A program made the translations under genes and the position numbers. A stretch of DNA of 64,000 bases from Amycolatopsis decaplanina DSM 44594 (GTDB lineage: Bacteria; Actinomycetota; Actinomycetes; Mycobacteriales; Pseudonocardiaceae), in assembly GCF_000342005.1 (NCBI RefSeq), contig NZ_AOHO01000048.1, positions 478,540 to 542,539 on the forward strand, in the 5' to 3' direction. The notes beneath the pieces were generated by a model. The model was not told where the DNA came from. It was given only the letters and a program-made list of their open reading frames with translations, and made no database searches. The first letter of the stretch is position 1, and the number at the start of each line of letters is the position of its first letter. Shown piece after piece: positions 17,916-26,192 of the stretch.

Positions 17916-18368
17916 GTGACGGCCAAAGCGGAACGGGTGAGGCGCATCGGGTGGTATGCCGCCCTCGTCGTCGCCTCACTCGTCACCGTGCTCGGCGTCT
18001 CGCTGCTGTTCGCCGCCATCCGGAACGACAGCGCGATCGAAGCACAGCTCGGCCAGGCGACCGCGCAGGTCGAATCGGTGGCCTTCGACCGGACGATCAT
18101 CAACTACGCCACCCCCGACGGCATCATCCACAGCCCGGCCAACGGCGTGCTCTACCCGTCGGGGCTGGCCGCCGGGCAGCTGGTCAACATCGAGTACGAC
18201 GTCGGCGACCCGGAACTCGCGCGGGTGGCCGGGCGCTCGGCGGCGAACACGCTGCTGCCGCTGGGCAGCATGATCTTCTTCACCTGGCTGATCGCCGGTC
18301 CGCTGCTGTGGTGGATCCGGCGGCAGCGGCTGGCTTACCGGCGATCTCTCGCCGAGTCCGCCGCCTGA
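17916..18368 (+). CDS. DUF3592-like membrane protein
   Basis: A 150-residue protein with one N-terminal helix (WYAALVVASLVTVLGVSLLF), an extracytoplasmic domain of about 75 residues with the pattern PDGIIHSPANG...YPSGLAAGQLVNIEYD, and a second helix near the C-terminus. This matches DUF3592-type proteins. It holds the position of the small membrane protein found between menD and mgtA in mycobacteria (Rv0556 in M. tuberculosis), which is conserved but uncharacterised. Its stop codon TGA is the first three bases of the 42-bp repeat array. Confidence 0.8.
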   Translation: MTAKAERVRRIGWYAALVVASLVTVLGVSLLFAAIRNDSAIEAQLGQATAQVESVAFDRTIINYATPDGIIHSPANGVLYPSGLAAGQLVNIEYDVGDPELARVAGRSAANTLLPLGSMIFFTWLIAGPLLWWIRRQRLAYRRSLAESAA

Positions 18369-18568
18369 TCACGCGAGTTCCGCGCCCAAGCACGCGAGTC
18401 TCGCCTCTGATCACGCGAGTTCCGCGCCCAAGCACGTGTGTCGTCCGTCTGATCACACGAGTCGTCCGATGCGGCACGCGGGCTTGACGTGCGGAATCGG
18501 CACTCGCGTGCTTGGGGGCGAGACTCGCGTGATCAGAGGCGGGACTCGCGTGCTGGGGGCGGAACTCA
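18366..18568. repeat. Array of 42-bp repeats with inverted copies
   Basis: Three direct units of 42 bp start at 18366, 18408 and 18450, each opening TGATCAC(G/A)CGAGT. After a short divergent centre, inverted copies run from about 18509 to 18568 (ACTCGCGTGCTTGGGG, ACTCGCGTGATCAGAGGCGG, ACTCGCGTGCTGGGGGCGG). The first unit supplies the TGA stop of the left gene, and the right-hand copies run into the TCA that is the stop of the convergent right gene. The whole region can fold into a large cruciform. Confidence 0.85.
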
Positions 18569-19396
18569 GCCGACCGACTCCTGCCACCACCCCAGTACCT
18601 CGTCGGCCACCCCCGGCGCCGCCACCAGCAGGGCGTCGACCGGCAGCGCCGTGTCCTCCCCGTGCCGGTCCAGCACCACGGCCCCGGCCTCGATGGCCAG
18701 CGCGACCGAACCGGCGACGTCCCATTCGCGGTAGCTGTGCAGCACCGCCGCGGCCGCGTGCCCCAGCGCGACCTGCGCGATCGCCAGTGCCGCCGAGCCG
18801 AGCACCCGGACCCCGGCGTGCGCGGCGGCGGCCCGTTCGATGAACTGGCCCATTCCGGGCCAGACGCCCTTGCGCGTGAGTTCGGTGCAGACGATCGCGC
18901 CGGCGGTCCCGCAGCGGTCGGTCAGCGTGATCGGCTTGCCGTTCGCCCGGGCGCCGCGGCCGCGCGCGGCGGCGTAGATCTGGGCGCGGTACGGGTCCGC
19001 GACCACGCCCACCACCGGGCCCGAAGCGTCGATCAGGGCGAGGCTGTACGCGCACCAGGGGACACCGGCGACGTAGTTCGCGGTGCCGTCCACCGGGTCG
19101 ACCACCCAGCGGTATTCGGCGACGTCGGCACCGTGGTCGGCGCCGAATTCACCGCCGACGACGGGGATGCCGGGGAATTCCGCGGTCAGCACGCGGCGGG
19201 TGTGGCGTTCGAGGATCCGGTCCGTGTCGGTCACCCAGTCGAAGGGGGAGTCCTTCGGATCGGGCTGGGCGCCCCGGCCCGCGGTCGCGGTGATCACGTC
19301 GGTCGCGTCGTTGGCCAGCCGCCCGGCCACTTCGAGGGCCCTCGACACCAGCCCGGGCTCGACGGGCTGAGGCGGCCTTGACGACAGGAGGGTCAT
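18566..19396 (-). CDS. Inositol monophosphatase family protein (possible histidinol-phosphatase HisN)
   Basis: A 276-residue Mg2+-dependent phosphatase of the IMPase/FBPase fold. Metal-binding motif 1 is WVVDPVDGTANY (97-108), motif 2 SYREWDVAGSVALAIEAGAV, and GGEFGAD (81-87) supplies the first acidic ligand. Members hydrolyse inositol phosphates, histidinol phosphate or PAP; the sequence alone does not separate these. It converges with the DUF3592-like gene, ending at the edge of the repeat array. Confidence 0.87.
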   Translation of the reverse strand: MTLLSSRPPQPVEPGLVSRALEVAGRLANDATDVITATAGRGAQPDPKDSPFDWVTDTDRILERHTRRVLTAEFPGIPVVGGEFGADHGADVAEYRWVVDPVDGTANYVAGVPWCAYSLALIDASGPVVGVVADPYRAQIYAAARGRGARANGKPITLTDRCGTAGAIVCTELTRKGVWPGMGQFIERAAAAHAGVRVLGSAALAIAQVALGHAAAAVLHSYREWDVAGSVALAIEAGAVVLDRHGEDTALPVDALLVAAPGVADEVLGWWQESVG

Positions 19397-19424
19397 GCCT
19401 GCCTAGTGTGGCCGATCCTGGTTT

Positions 19425-19463
19425 ACGGAACACGACCTTGAGATGACATGTCGTCTGTTCCGT
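19425..19463. promoter_or_regulatory. Bulged inverted repeat upstream of mgtA
   Basis: ACGGAACACGAC (19425-19436) pairs with GTCGTCTGTTCCGT (19450-19463) apart from a 2-nt bulge; the loop is 13 nt, and TTTTTG follows on the plus strand. The element lies 35 bp before the glycosyltransferase start in the divergent promoter interval. It could be an operator, or an attenuator if transcription starts upstream. Confidence 0.4.
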
Positions 19464-19498
19464 TTTTGTTGGCGTGGGCGTCACAACCGGATGCGACA

Positions 19499-20626
19499 GT
19501 GATCGGCGTGCGAGTCGCGATAGTCACCGAAAGTTTCCTGCCCCAGGTGAACGGCGTGACCAACTCCGTGCTCCGCGTCGTGGAACACCTCCGCGACCGC
19601 GCGCACGACGTGCTGATCATCGCCCCGGGCCCGGGTCCCGTGGAGTACCTCGGCGCCCCGGTCGTGCGCATTCCCGCCCTCGACTTCCCCGGCGTGAACT
19701 CCCTCCCGGTCGGTGTGCCGACCAGGACGGTGCTCACCGCGCTGGCCGATTTCGGGCCGGACGTGGTGCATCTGGCGTCGCCGTTCGTGGTCGGCGCCCG
19801 CGGTCTCGCCGCGGCCAGACGGCTGCGGGTGCCGTGTGTCGCGGTGTACCAGACCGACATCGCCGGTTTCGCCGCCGCGTACGGCTTCGGCATCGCCGCC
19901 CGCGCGGCCTGGCGCTGGGTGCGCCGCCTGCACTCGCGGGCCGACCGCACGCTCGCGCCGTCGACGGATTCGGTGGAACAGCTGAAACTGCACGGGATCC
20001 CGCGGGTGCACCGCTGGGCGCGAGGCGTCGACATCGAGCGGTTCTCGCCGGTCCACGCCGATCCCGCGTTGCGTGCCGAACTGGCGCCGAACGGCGAACT
20101 TCTGGTCGGTTTCGTCGGCAGGCTCGCGCCGGAGAAGGAGGTCGAGCGGCTGACCGCGCTCGCCGGGGTCGGCGGGATCCGCGTGGTCGTCGTCGGTGAC
20201 GGGCCGGAGCTGCCGATGCTGCGCGAACGGATCCCGGGCGCGGCCTTCCTCGGTGCCCGCTACGGCGAGGAGCTTTCCGCCGCGTACGCGAGCCTCGACG
20301 TCTTCGTCCACACAGGACCGCACGAGACGTTCTGCCAGGCCATCCAAGAGGCGATGGCGTCCGGGCTCCCCGTGCTCGCGCCGGACGCGGGCGGACCGAA
20401 GGATCTGGTCCTGCCCGGACGCACCGGTTATCTGCTGCCCGCCGACCGGGCCGGATTCGCGACGGCGCTGGTGGACAAGGTGAACGACCTGCGCGACGAA
20501 GCGCTCCGGGCCAGGCTGGGGGAGAAGGCGCGCAAGGTCGTCCTCGGCCGGACCTGGCCCGCGGTCTGCCACGAACTGGTCGGCCACTACGAGGCCGTCC
20601 AAGGCAAAGTCGCGCGCGCGGCCTGA
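19499..20626 (+). CDS. mgtA: GT4 glycosyltransferase, MgtA-like alpha-mannosyltransferase
   Basis: A 375-residue GT-B enzyme. The N-terminus [20 protein letters not shown] and the donor-site block [20 protein letters not shown] (EX7E pattern) are typical of GDP-mannose-dependent GT4 enzymes. It sits between the DUF3592-like gene and menG, as Rv0557/mgtA does in mycobacteria, where it mannosylates a glycolipid acceptor. Substrate here is inferred from that synteny. GTG 19499 has GGA 7 nt upstream; GTG 19508 would start exactly at the conserved MRVAIVTES and cannot be excluded. Confidence 0.85.
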   Translation: MIGVRVAIVTESFLPQVNGVTNSVLRVVEHLRDRAHDVLIIAPGPGPVEYLGAPVVRIPALDFPGVNSLPVGVPTRTVLTALADFGPDVVHLASPFVVGARGLAAARRLRVPCVAVYQTDIAGFAAAYGFGIAARAAWRWVRRLHSRADRTLAPSTDSVEQLKLHGIPRVHRWARGVDIERFSPVHADPALRAELAPNGELLVGFVGRLAPEKEVERLTALAGVGGIRVVVVGDGPELPMLRERIPGAAFLGARYGEELSAAYASLDVFVHTGPHETFCQAIQEAMASGLPVLAPDAGGPKDLVLPGRTGYLLPADRAGFATALVDKVNDLRDEALRARLGEKARKVVLGRTWPAVCHELVGHYEAVQGKVARAA

Positions 20627-20627
20627 A

Positions 20628-21731
20628 ATGCACATCGTCCAGCTGGCCAACTTCTACGGACCACGCTCGGGCGGGCTGCGGACGGCGCTGCATCACCTCG
20701 GCGCCGGTTACGTGGCCAGCGGCCATCAGGTGACCCTCGTGGTGCCTGGGCGGCGCTACGCGGACGAGACGCTGCCGTCGGGAGTCCGCCGGTTTTCCCT
20801 TCCCGCACCGCGGATCCCGGGCACGGGTGGCTATCGCGCGGTCGATCCGCACCGGGTGCGCGCGGTGCTGAAACGCCTGGAGCCGGACAGGCTGGAAGTG
20901 TCCGACAGGCTCACGCTGCGCGGTATGGGCGTCTGGGCGCGGCGCAACGGCGTGCCCAGCATGGTGATCTCGCACGAGCGGCTGGACAGGCTGCTGGAGC
21001 AGTTCCTGATGCCGGAACTCCTCGCGCGGCGGGTCGCGGACGTCGCGAACCGGCGGATGGCGCGGCGCTACGACACGGTCGTCTGCACGACGGCGTTCGC
21101 CCGCGCGGAGTTCGACCGGATCGCCGCGCCGAACGTGCGGCGCGTCCCGCTCGGTGTCGACCTCACGACGTTCGCCCCTGCCCGGCGCGACGACGGCTGG
21201 CGGCACACGCTGTCCGGTGACGCGGACGCGCTGCTCGTCCACTGTGGACGTTTGTCGGCGGAGAAGCACGTCGAGCGCAGTGTGGACACCGTCGCCGAGC
21301 TGACCGAGGCGGGGCACCGCGTGCGGCTCGTGATCGCCGGCGACGGGCCCCGGCGGCGATCACTGGAACGGCGGGCGCGTGGGCTTCCGGTGACCTTCCT
21401 CGGCTTCCTTACCGGACGCGGCGACGTCGCGCGCCTGCTGGCCAGCGCGGACATCTCCCTCGCACCCGGTCCACACGAGACGTTCGGGCTGGCCGCGCTG
21501 GAGGCGCTCGCCTCGGGCACGCCGGTGGTGGTCTCGGCGTCGTCGGCGCTGCGGGAGATCGTGCGGCCCGGCTGCGGCGAGGCGGTCGACGATCGCGCCC
21601 CGGCGTTCGCGGGCGCCGTCACTGGTCTGCTGGAGAGTCCCGAGGACGTGCGACGCTCGGCGGCGCGGGCTCGCGCGGAGGAATTCGCCTGGCCACGGTC
21701 GGTGCGGGGAATGCTCTCCGCACACACATGA
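20628..21731 (+). CDS. GT4 family glycosyltransferase
   Basis: A 367-residue GT-B glycosyltransferase encoded 1 bp after the MgtA-like gene. N-terminal acceptor domain starts HIVQLANFYGPRSGGLRTAL; the C-terminal donor domain has CGRLSAEKHVER, VIAGDGPRR and GPHETFGLAALEALASGTPVV (EX7E). It probably acts on the same envelope glycolipid or polysaccharide as its partner; donor and acceptor are unknown. This second transferase is not part of the mycobacterial menD-menG segment. Confidence 0.85.
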   Translation: MHIVQLANFYGPRSGGLRTALHHLGAGYVASGHQVTLVVPGRRYADETLPSGVRRFSLPAPRIPGTGGYRAVDPHRVRAVLKRLEPDRLEVSDRLTLRGMGVWARRNGVPSMVISHERLDRLLEQFLMPELLARRVADVANRRMARRYDTVVCTTAFARAEFDRIAAPNVRRVPLGVDLTTFAPARRDDGWRHTLSGDADALLVHCGRLSAEKHVERSVDTVAELTEAGHRVRLVIAGDGPRRRSLERRARGLPVTFLGFLTGRGDVARLLASADISLAPGPHETFGLAALEALASGTPVVVSASSALREIVRPGCGEAVDDRAPAFAGAVTGLLESPEDVRRSAARARAEEFAWPRSVRGMLSAHT

Positions 21732-21800
21732 TCACTTTGTATCTCTTTTGTACAACCGGCATTCATCGTCCCCTCACGCCATCGAGCGAGAGGACGGCAC

Positions 21801-22571
21801 GTGAGGTTCGAAGTACTGGGCACGTTCAGCATCTCTTCCGGTTCGCGGTCGGTCCCGCTGCACGGCCGGATGAGGAGAACGCTCCTCGGCGTGCTGCTGG
21901 TCCGGGCGAACACCTTCGTACCGGTGAACGTGCTCACCGAGGCACTGTGGGAGAGCAAGTGGGAGCCGCGGGCGGTGCCGAAGCTGCACTGGCACGTCCA
22001 CAAGCTGCGGCAGGCCCTGCCCGAAGGCGACCGGCTCGGCTTCGACAACGGCGGCTACCGGCTGGAGGTCCACCCGGGCGAACTCGACGTCGAGACCTTC
22101 GAGACGCTGGCGAGCCAGGCGCTGAAGTCCGCGGATCCCGCGCAGCGTGCCTCACTGATCCGGCAGGCCCTCACGCACTGGCACGGCGCGCCCTATGAGG
22201 GCCTGGACGTCCCGCTGCTTTCGGACGAGACGATGCGCCTCTCGGAGCACCGCCTGGTCCTGATCGAAGAGCTCTACGAGGCCGAACTGGACCTCGGACG
22301 GCACGCGAGCGCGGCCGTCGAGCTGGCGGATCTGGTGCGGCGGCACCCCCTGCGGCAGCGTGCCCAGTACCTCCTGATGGACGCTCTTTGGCGAGCCGGG
22401 CGCACGTCCGACGCGCTGGCGGCGTACCGGCGTGCGCGCCGGGTCTCGGTCGATCAGCTCGGCCTCGAACCCGGGCCGGAACTGCGGTTGCTGGAGCGGA
22501 GGATCCTCGCCGGTGAGGTCGCGGGGGCCGGTGCGCACCGTGCCCCGGCGTTGCTTCACCGGGCCAGGTGA
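21801..22571 (+). CDS. SARP-type transcriptional activator (winged helix + BTAD)
   Basis: A 256-residue protein with the two-domain SARP layout: an OmpR-like winged helix (residues 1-95: RFEVLGTFSI...RRTLLGVLLVRANTFVPV, VHKLRQALP, NGGYRLEV) and a bacterial transcriptional activation domain (about 100-240, ending QLGLEPGPELRLLERRIL). There is no NB-ARC ATPase or TPR part, so it is the short activator class often found in antibiotic clusters. Here it lies between glycosyltransferase and menaquinone genes; no secondary-metabolite cluster is visible. GTG 21801 follows GAGAGGA. Confidence 0.88.
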   Translation: MRFEVLGTFSISSGSRSVPLHGRMRRTLLGVLLVRANTFVPVNVLTEALWESKWEPRAVPKLHWHVHKLRQALPEGDRLGFDNGGYRLEVHPGELDVETFETLASQALKSADPAQRASLIRQALTHWHGAPYEGLDVPLLSDETMRLSEHRLVLIEELYEAELDLGRHASAAVELADLVRRHPLRQRAQYLLMDALWRAGRTSDALAAYRRARRVSVDQLGLEPGPELRLLERRILAGEVAGAGAHRAPALLHRAR

Positions 22572-22640
22572 CCCTACGGGGCGTCGCTTTGCTCCCGCTT
22601 GGCCGAAGTGTCTCAGCGGAGTCGGGTTACTGTTCGGGGT

Positions 22641-23345
22641 ATGTCCCGAGCGAGTCTTGACAAGGATCCGCACGAAGTCGCCGCCATGTTCGACGACGTC
22701 GCGGACGGCTACGACCGCGCGAATTCGTTCATGACCTTCGGCTTCGACCGCCGCTGGCGCACCATCACCGGCCGGGTGCTGGACGCCAAACGCGGTGAGA
22801 AGGTGCTGGACCTCGCGGCGGGCACCGGCGTGTCCACCGTCGAGTACGCGCGCAACGGCGCCTGGTGCCTCGCGGCGGACTTCTCGGTCGGCATGCTCAA
22901 GGCGGGCAAGCATCGCGGCGTCCCCATGGTGGCCGCCGACGCGATGAGGCTGCCGTTCGCCGACGACAGCTTCGACGCGGTGACCATCTCGCTCGCGCTG
23001 CGGAACTTCGTCGACACCAAGGCCGCGCTCACCGAGATCGCCCGGGTGGTCAAACCGGGCGGCCGCCTGGTGATCTGCGAGGTGTCGACGCCCACATTCC
23101 CGCCGATCCGGTTCCTGCACCGGAAGTTCATCGCGAAGCTGCTCACCTGGGTCGGCGCCAGGACCTCGTCGAACCCCGAGGCGTACTCCTACCTGGCCGA
23201 ATCCATGCTGGCGTGGCCGGATCAGCGGACACTGGGCGAGATCATCGCGAGCGCAGGCTGGACCGAGGTGGAGTGGCTGAACCTCACGTTCGGCGTCGTC
23301 GCCATCCACCGCGCGAAGAAGCCATCCGTAAACTCGCGCGTATGA
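22641..23345 (+). CDS. menG: Demethylmenaquinone methyltransferase
   Basis: A 234-residue class I SAM methyltransferase (UbiE/MenG family) making menaquinone from demethylmenaquinone. Family block [25 protein letters not shown] motif [13 protein letters not shown] (55-66), [18 protein letters not shown], and the late motif [17 protein letters not shown] 22641 was chosen at the conserved N-terminus. Its stop overlaps the menJ ATG, so the last two quinone-tailoring steps are translationally coupled. Confidence 0.96.
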   Translation: MSRASLDKDPHEVAAMFDDVADGYDRANSFMTFGFDRRWRTITGRVLDAKRGEKVLDLAAGTGVSTVEYARNGAWCLAADFSVGMLKAGKHRGVPMVAADAMRLPFADDSFDAVTISLALRNFVDTKAALTEIARVVKPGGRLVICEVSTPTFPPIRFLHRKFIAKLLTWVGARTSSNPEAYSYLAESMLAWPDQRTLGEIIASAGWTEVEWLNLTFGVVAIHRAKKPSVNSRV

Positions 23346-24628
23346 CCCGTCGCAGCTCTGATCACGACGCCGAAGTAATCGTTGTCGGCGCCGGACCGGC
23401 CGGCTCCACCGCCGCCACGTACCTCGCCCGCGCGGGCGTCGACGTGCTGCTGCTGGAGAAGACCGAGTTCCCGCGCGAGAAGGTGTGCGGCGACGGCCTG
23501 ACCCCGCGCGGCGTCAAGCAGCTCATCGACCTGGGGATCGACACCAGCGAGGACGCGGGCTGGGTGCACAGCCGCGGCCTGCGGATCCTCACCGGCGAGC
23601 TGACGCTGGAACTCGACTGGCCGGATCTGACGAGCTACCCACCGTACGGCGTTTCGCGGACCCGGCAGGACTTCGACGACCTGCTCGCGAAGACCGCGGT
23701 CAAGGCGGGCGCGCGGCTCTACGAGCGCACCACCGTCACCGGCGCCATCACCAGCCCGACCGGCCGCGTGATCGGCGTCGAGGCGAAGGTCGGCCCCGAG
23801 AAAACGCCGGTGAGCTACCGCGCTCCGCTGGTACTGGCCTGCGACGGCGTCTCCGCGCGGCTCGCGCTGAGCGTCGGCATCCAGAAGAACGAGAAGCGCC
23901 CGATGGGCGTCGCCGTCCGGCAGTACTACAAGAGCCCGCGTCACGATGATCCGTTCATCGAGGGGCATCTGGAGCTGTGGGACCGCTCGGACCCGCGCGA
24001 CCCGAAGCTGCTGCCCGGTTACGGCTGGGCGTTCCCGCTGGGCGACGGCACGGTGAACGTCGGCCTCGGCATGCTGTCGACATCGGCCGCGTTCCGCAGC
24101 ACCGACTACCGCGCGCTGCTGCGCCAGTGGCTCGACGGGACGCCCGAGGAGTGGGGCTACCGGGAGGAGAACGCCATCGGCAAGGTCGGCGGCGCCGGTC
24201 TCCCGATGGGTTTCAACCGCACCCCGCACTACCGCGACGGCCTGCTGCTGCTCGGCGACGCCGGTGGCATGGTCAGCCCGTTCAACGGTGAGGGCATCTC
24301 GGCCGCGATGGAGTCCGCGCAGCTGGCGTCGGAGTTCGTCGTGCAGGCGCTGGCGCGGCGGGAAGGACCTTCGCGCGAGCGTGCGCTGGAGGGCTACCCG
24401 CGCGCCGTCGGGGAGCTGATGGGCGGCTACTACCGGCTCGGCAACGTGTTCGCGAAGCTGATCGGGAAGCCGAAGATCATGCACGCGGCGACGAAGTACG
24501 GGCTGCGGATCAACTCGATCCTTCCGTTGGTCTACAAGGGACTTTCGGGCTGCTACGACGCCAAGGGCGGGGACGGCGTGGACCGTCTGATCGCCGCTCT
24601 GGCACGGGCGACGCCCACTCCGCGCTGA
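23342..24628 (+). CDS. menJ: Menaquinone beta-isoprene reductase (geranylgeranyl reductase family)
   Basis: A 428-residue FAD enzyme of the geranylgeranyl reductase family. Dinucleotide fold [19 protein letters not shown] (12-30), the [11 protein letters not shown] substrate/FAD loop (47-57) and [17 protein letters not shown]. In mycobacteria the homologue (MenJ) saturates the second isoprene unit of menaquinone. Overlap with menG and position next to the nuo operon support the same role; archaeal-type lipid reductases share the fold but not this context. Confidence 0.88.
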   Translation: MTRRSSDHDAEVIVVGAGPAGSTAATYLARAGVDVLLLEKTEFPREKVCGDGLTPRGVKQLIDLGIDTSEDAGWVHSRGLRILTGELTLELDWPDLTSYPPYGVSRTRQDFDDLLAKTAVKAGARLYERTTVTGAITSPTGRVIGVEAKVGPEKTPVSYRAPLVLACDGVSARLALSVGIQKNEKRPMGVAVRQYYKSPRHDDPFIEGHLELWDRSDPRDPKLLPGYGWAFPLGDGTVNVGLGMLSTSAAFRSTDYRALLRQWLDGTPEEWGYREENAIGKVGGAGLPMGFNRTPHYRDGLLLLGDAGGMVSPFNGEGISAAMESAQLASEFVVQALARREGPSRERALEGYPRAVGELMGGYYRLGNVFAKLIGKPKIMHAATKYGLRINSILPLVYKGLSGCYDAKGGDGVDRLIAALARATPTPR

Positions 24629-24664
24629 CGGCTCCGGAGTACATGAAGGCCCCACGCCCACAAA

Positions 24665-24693
24665 GAGGTTGCGAAAGCCGCTTTCGCAATCTC
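24665..24693. repeat. Palindrome GAGGTTGCGAAAGC/CGCTTTCGCAATCTC
   Basis: Near-perfect 29-bp inverted repeat with one internal mismatch, 37 bp after the menJ stop. It can serve as the menJ terminator and is one of the dispersed palindromes of this genome. Confidence 0.6.
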
Positions 24694-24754
24694 CTCGACG
24701 GGAGTCGGGCGGGCCTCTCCGTCTGCTGACGCGAAGGGCGCCGTACCCGCATAA

Positions 24755-24784
24755 GACGCGGTGAAAGGGCCCTTTCGCTGCGTC
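24755..24784. repeat. Palindrome with core GAAAGGGCCCTTTC
   Basis: A 30-bp inverted repeat bounded by GACGC/GCGTC with a perfect 14-bp core. The core sequence type (GAAAGG...CCTTTC) resembles the element inside nuoG (GTGAAGG...CCTTCAC), suggesting related families. Confidence 0.6.
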
Positions 24785-24958
24785 TGACGCGGGGAAAGTC
24801 CCCTTCAGCTCCACACGTCTGGACCAGTCACGGGTACTCCACGCAGTGGTATCGGTCACAGGACAAATGTGGGCAAACGGACCCGGGAAGCCGATCTTGA
24901 GAACGACGTCGCAGGTCACCGGTATCGCACGTCGGACGTAACCGTACTGGCCGTGCGG

Positions 24959-24977
24959 TCAAGTTAGGGCAACCTTA
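24959..24977. promoter_or_regulatory. Candidate iron-box (IdeR/DtxR-like)
   Basis: The 19-mer centred on TTAGGGCAACCTTA matches the IdeR consensus TTAGGTTAGGCTAACCTAA at about 14 positions, with the inner half better than the outer one. It lies about 50 bp upstream of the candidate nuo -10 element. Iron control of an Fe-S-rich complex would make sense, but the match is partial. Confidence 0.25.
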
Positions 24978-25026
24978 TAGCGCGGGGCCTAGGGACAAGA
25001 ATGTGAGTCACGTCCTACACTCGCCC

Positions 25027-25032
25027 TATGCT
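25027..25032 (+). promoter_or_regulatory. Candidate -10 element of the nuo promoter (TATGCT)
   Basis: TATGCT lies directly upstream of the first Rex-type operator, so transcription would begin inside or just before it. No good -35 hexamer is seen at 16-18 bp. The inference rests on position and the -10 match. Confidence 0.4.
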
Positions 25033-25033
25033 T

Positions 25034-25049
25034 TGTGAATCGCTTCACA
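25034..25049. promoter_or_regulatory. Rex-type operator 1 (TGTGAA-N4-TTCACA)
   Basis: TGTGAATCGCTTCACA is a perfect 6-bp-arm palindrome with the spacing of the Streptomyces Rex operator (TGTGAAC-N2-GTTCACA type). Rex is an NADH-sensing repressor known to control the nuo and cyd operons in S. coelicolor. The site overlaps the inferred transcription start. Confidence 0.8.
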
Positions 25050-25063
25050 TCCTTGACGGGAGG

Positions 25064-25083
25064 CTTGTGAACTATTTCACAAG
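25064..25083. promoter_or_regulatory. Rex-type operator 2 (CTTGTGAA-N4-TTCACAAG)
   Basis: A second, longer operator with perfect 8-bp arms. Its centre lies 32 bp downstream of the first, about three helical turns, so both sites face the same side of the DNA. It lies 141 bp before nuoA. Confidence 0.85.
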
Positions 25084-25223
25084 CAAGGGGGTCGTCATGC
25101 ACGGCCCGTAAGGGTTGCCTAACTCTCGGCGGTGTGACCCAGGTGACTTAGGGTGCCGACCGAGGGAAGCGGTGAACCCCGACTCGAAAACCGCAGCGGC
25201 GCGGAAAGGATGGCGAAAACCCC

Positions 25224-25637
25224 GTGCTGATGTTGCCCGTGCTGACCCAGGCGAGCACCCCCTCGGTGCCGAACCTGGACATGTACCTCCCCTTGGTCCT
25301 CTTGTTCGTCCTCGCTCTCGGATTCGCGGTGCTCTCGGTGCTGCTCGGTCCGCTCGTCGGCCCGAGCCGGGCCAACAAGGCGAAGCTCGCGGCCTACGAA
25401 TGCGGTATCGAACCGTCGCCGCAGCCGGTCGTCGGCGGCGGCCGGATGCCGGTCGCGTACTACATCACCGCGATGCTGTTCATCCTGTTCGACATCGAGA
25501 TGGTCTTCCTCTACCCGTTCGCGGTCTCCGCGGACGCGCTGGGCATGTTCGGCCTGGTGGAGATCGTGCTGTTCATCGCGACGGTCGGTTTCGCGTACGC
25601 CTACGTGTGGCGTCGCGGCGGCCTGGATTGGAACTAG
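25224..25637 (+). CDS. nuoA: NADH-quinone oxidoreductase subunit A
   Basis: A 137-residue membrane-arm subunit with three helices. Conserved loop KLAAYECGIEPSPQPVVGGG after helix 1 and FDIEMVFLYPFAV in helix 2, which lies near the quinone site. GTG 25224 follows GGAAAGGATGG; ATG 25230 is an alternative two codons in. First gene of the 14-gene nuo operon. Confidence 0.96.
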   Translation: MLMLPVLTQASTPSVPNLDMYLPLVLLFVLALGFAVLSVLLGPLVGPSRANKAKLAAYECGIEPSPQPVVGGGRMPVAYYITAMLFILFDIEMVFLYPFAVSADALGMFGLVEIVLFIATVGFAYAYVWRRGGLDWN

Positions 25638-25643
25638 AGAAGC

Positions 25644-26192
25644 ATGGGCCTCGAAGAAAAACTCCCCAACGGCATCCTCCTGGCCAGTCTCGAAGGCCTG
25701 GTGAACTGGGCCCGCAAGAACTCCATGTGGCCCGCCACCTTCGGCCTCGCCTGCTGCGCGATCGAGATGATGACCGTCGGCGGTTCCCGCTACGACATCG
25801 CCCGCTTCGGCATGGAGCGCTTCAGCGCGACGCCGCGCCAGGCGGACCTGATGATCGTCGCCGGTCGCGTCACGCAGAAGATGGCGCCGGTGCTCCGCCA
25901 GATCTACGACCAGATGGCCGAGCCCAAGTGGGTGCTGGCGATGGGCGTCTGCGCCTCGTCCGGCGGCATGTTCAACAACTACGCCGTGGTGCAGGGCGTC
26001 GACCACATCGTCCCGGTCGACATGTACCTCCCCGGCTGCCCGCCGCGCCCCGAAATGCTGCTCGACGCGATTTTGAAGCTGCACGCCAAGATCCAGGACG
26101 AGCCGATCAACGCCCGCCGGGCCGCGATCCGCGCCGCCAGCGGTGAGCGCACCGAGCTGATCGCCTCCTCGATCAAGTACGCGAAGAAGTGA
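25644..26192 (+). CDS. nuoB: NADH-quinone oxidoreductase subunit B
   Basis: A 182-residue subunit carrying cluster N2, the terminal [4Fe-4S] donor to quinone. Ligands are the tandem cysteines C37 and C38 ([11 protein letters not shown]), C103 (GVCASSGG) and C132 ([10 protein letters not shown]). The stop overlaps the nuoC start by 4 nt. Confidence 0.97.
   Translation: MGLEEKLPNGILLASLEGLVNWARKNSMWPATFGLACCAIEMMTVGGSRYDIARFGMERFSATPRQADLMIVAGRVTQKMAPVLRQIYDQMAEPKWVLAMGVCASSGGMFNNYAVVQGVDHIVPVDMYLPGCPPRPEMLLDAILKLHAKIQDEPINARRAAIRAASGERTELIASSIKYAKK

Larger units (their letters stand above)
24629..25223. other. 595-bp regulatory interval between menJ and nuoA
   Basis: No gene is supported. 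The first 200 bp hold dispersed palindromes (24665-24693, 24755-24784, and a weaker GGGGAAAGTCCCC near 24790). The last 270 bp form the nuo promoter region: an iron-box-like sequence, a candidate -10 element and two Rex-type operators, followed by a leader of about 140 bp. Confidence 0.7.

Noticed and set aside
18366..18568. Possible CRISPR-like array
   Set aside because: Units are directly abutting with no unique spacers, include inverted copies, and no cas genes are near.
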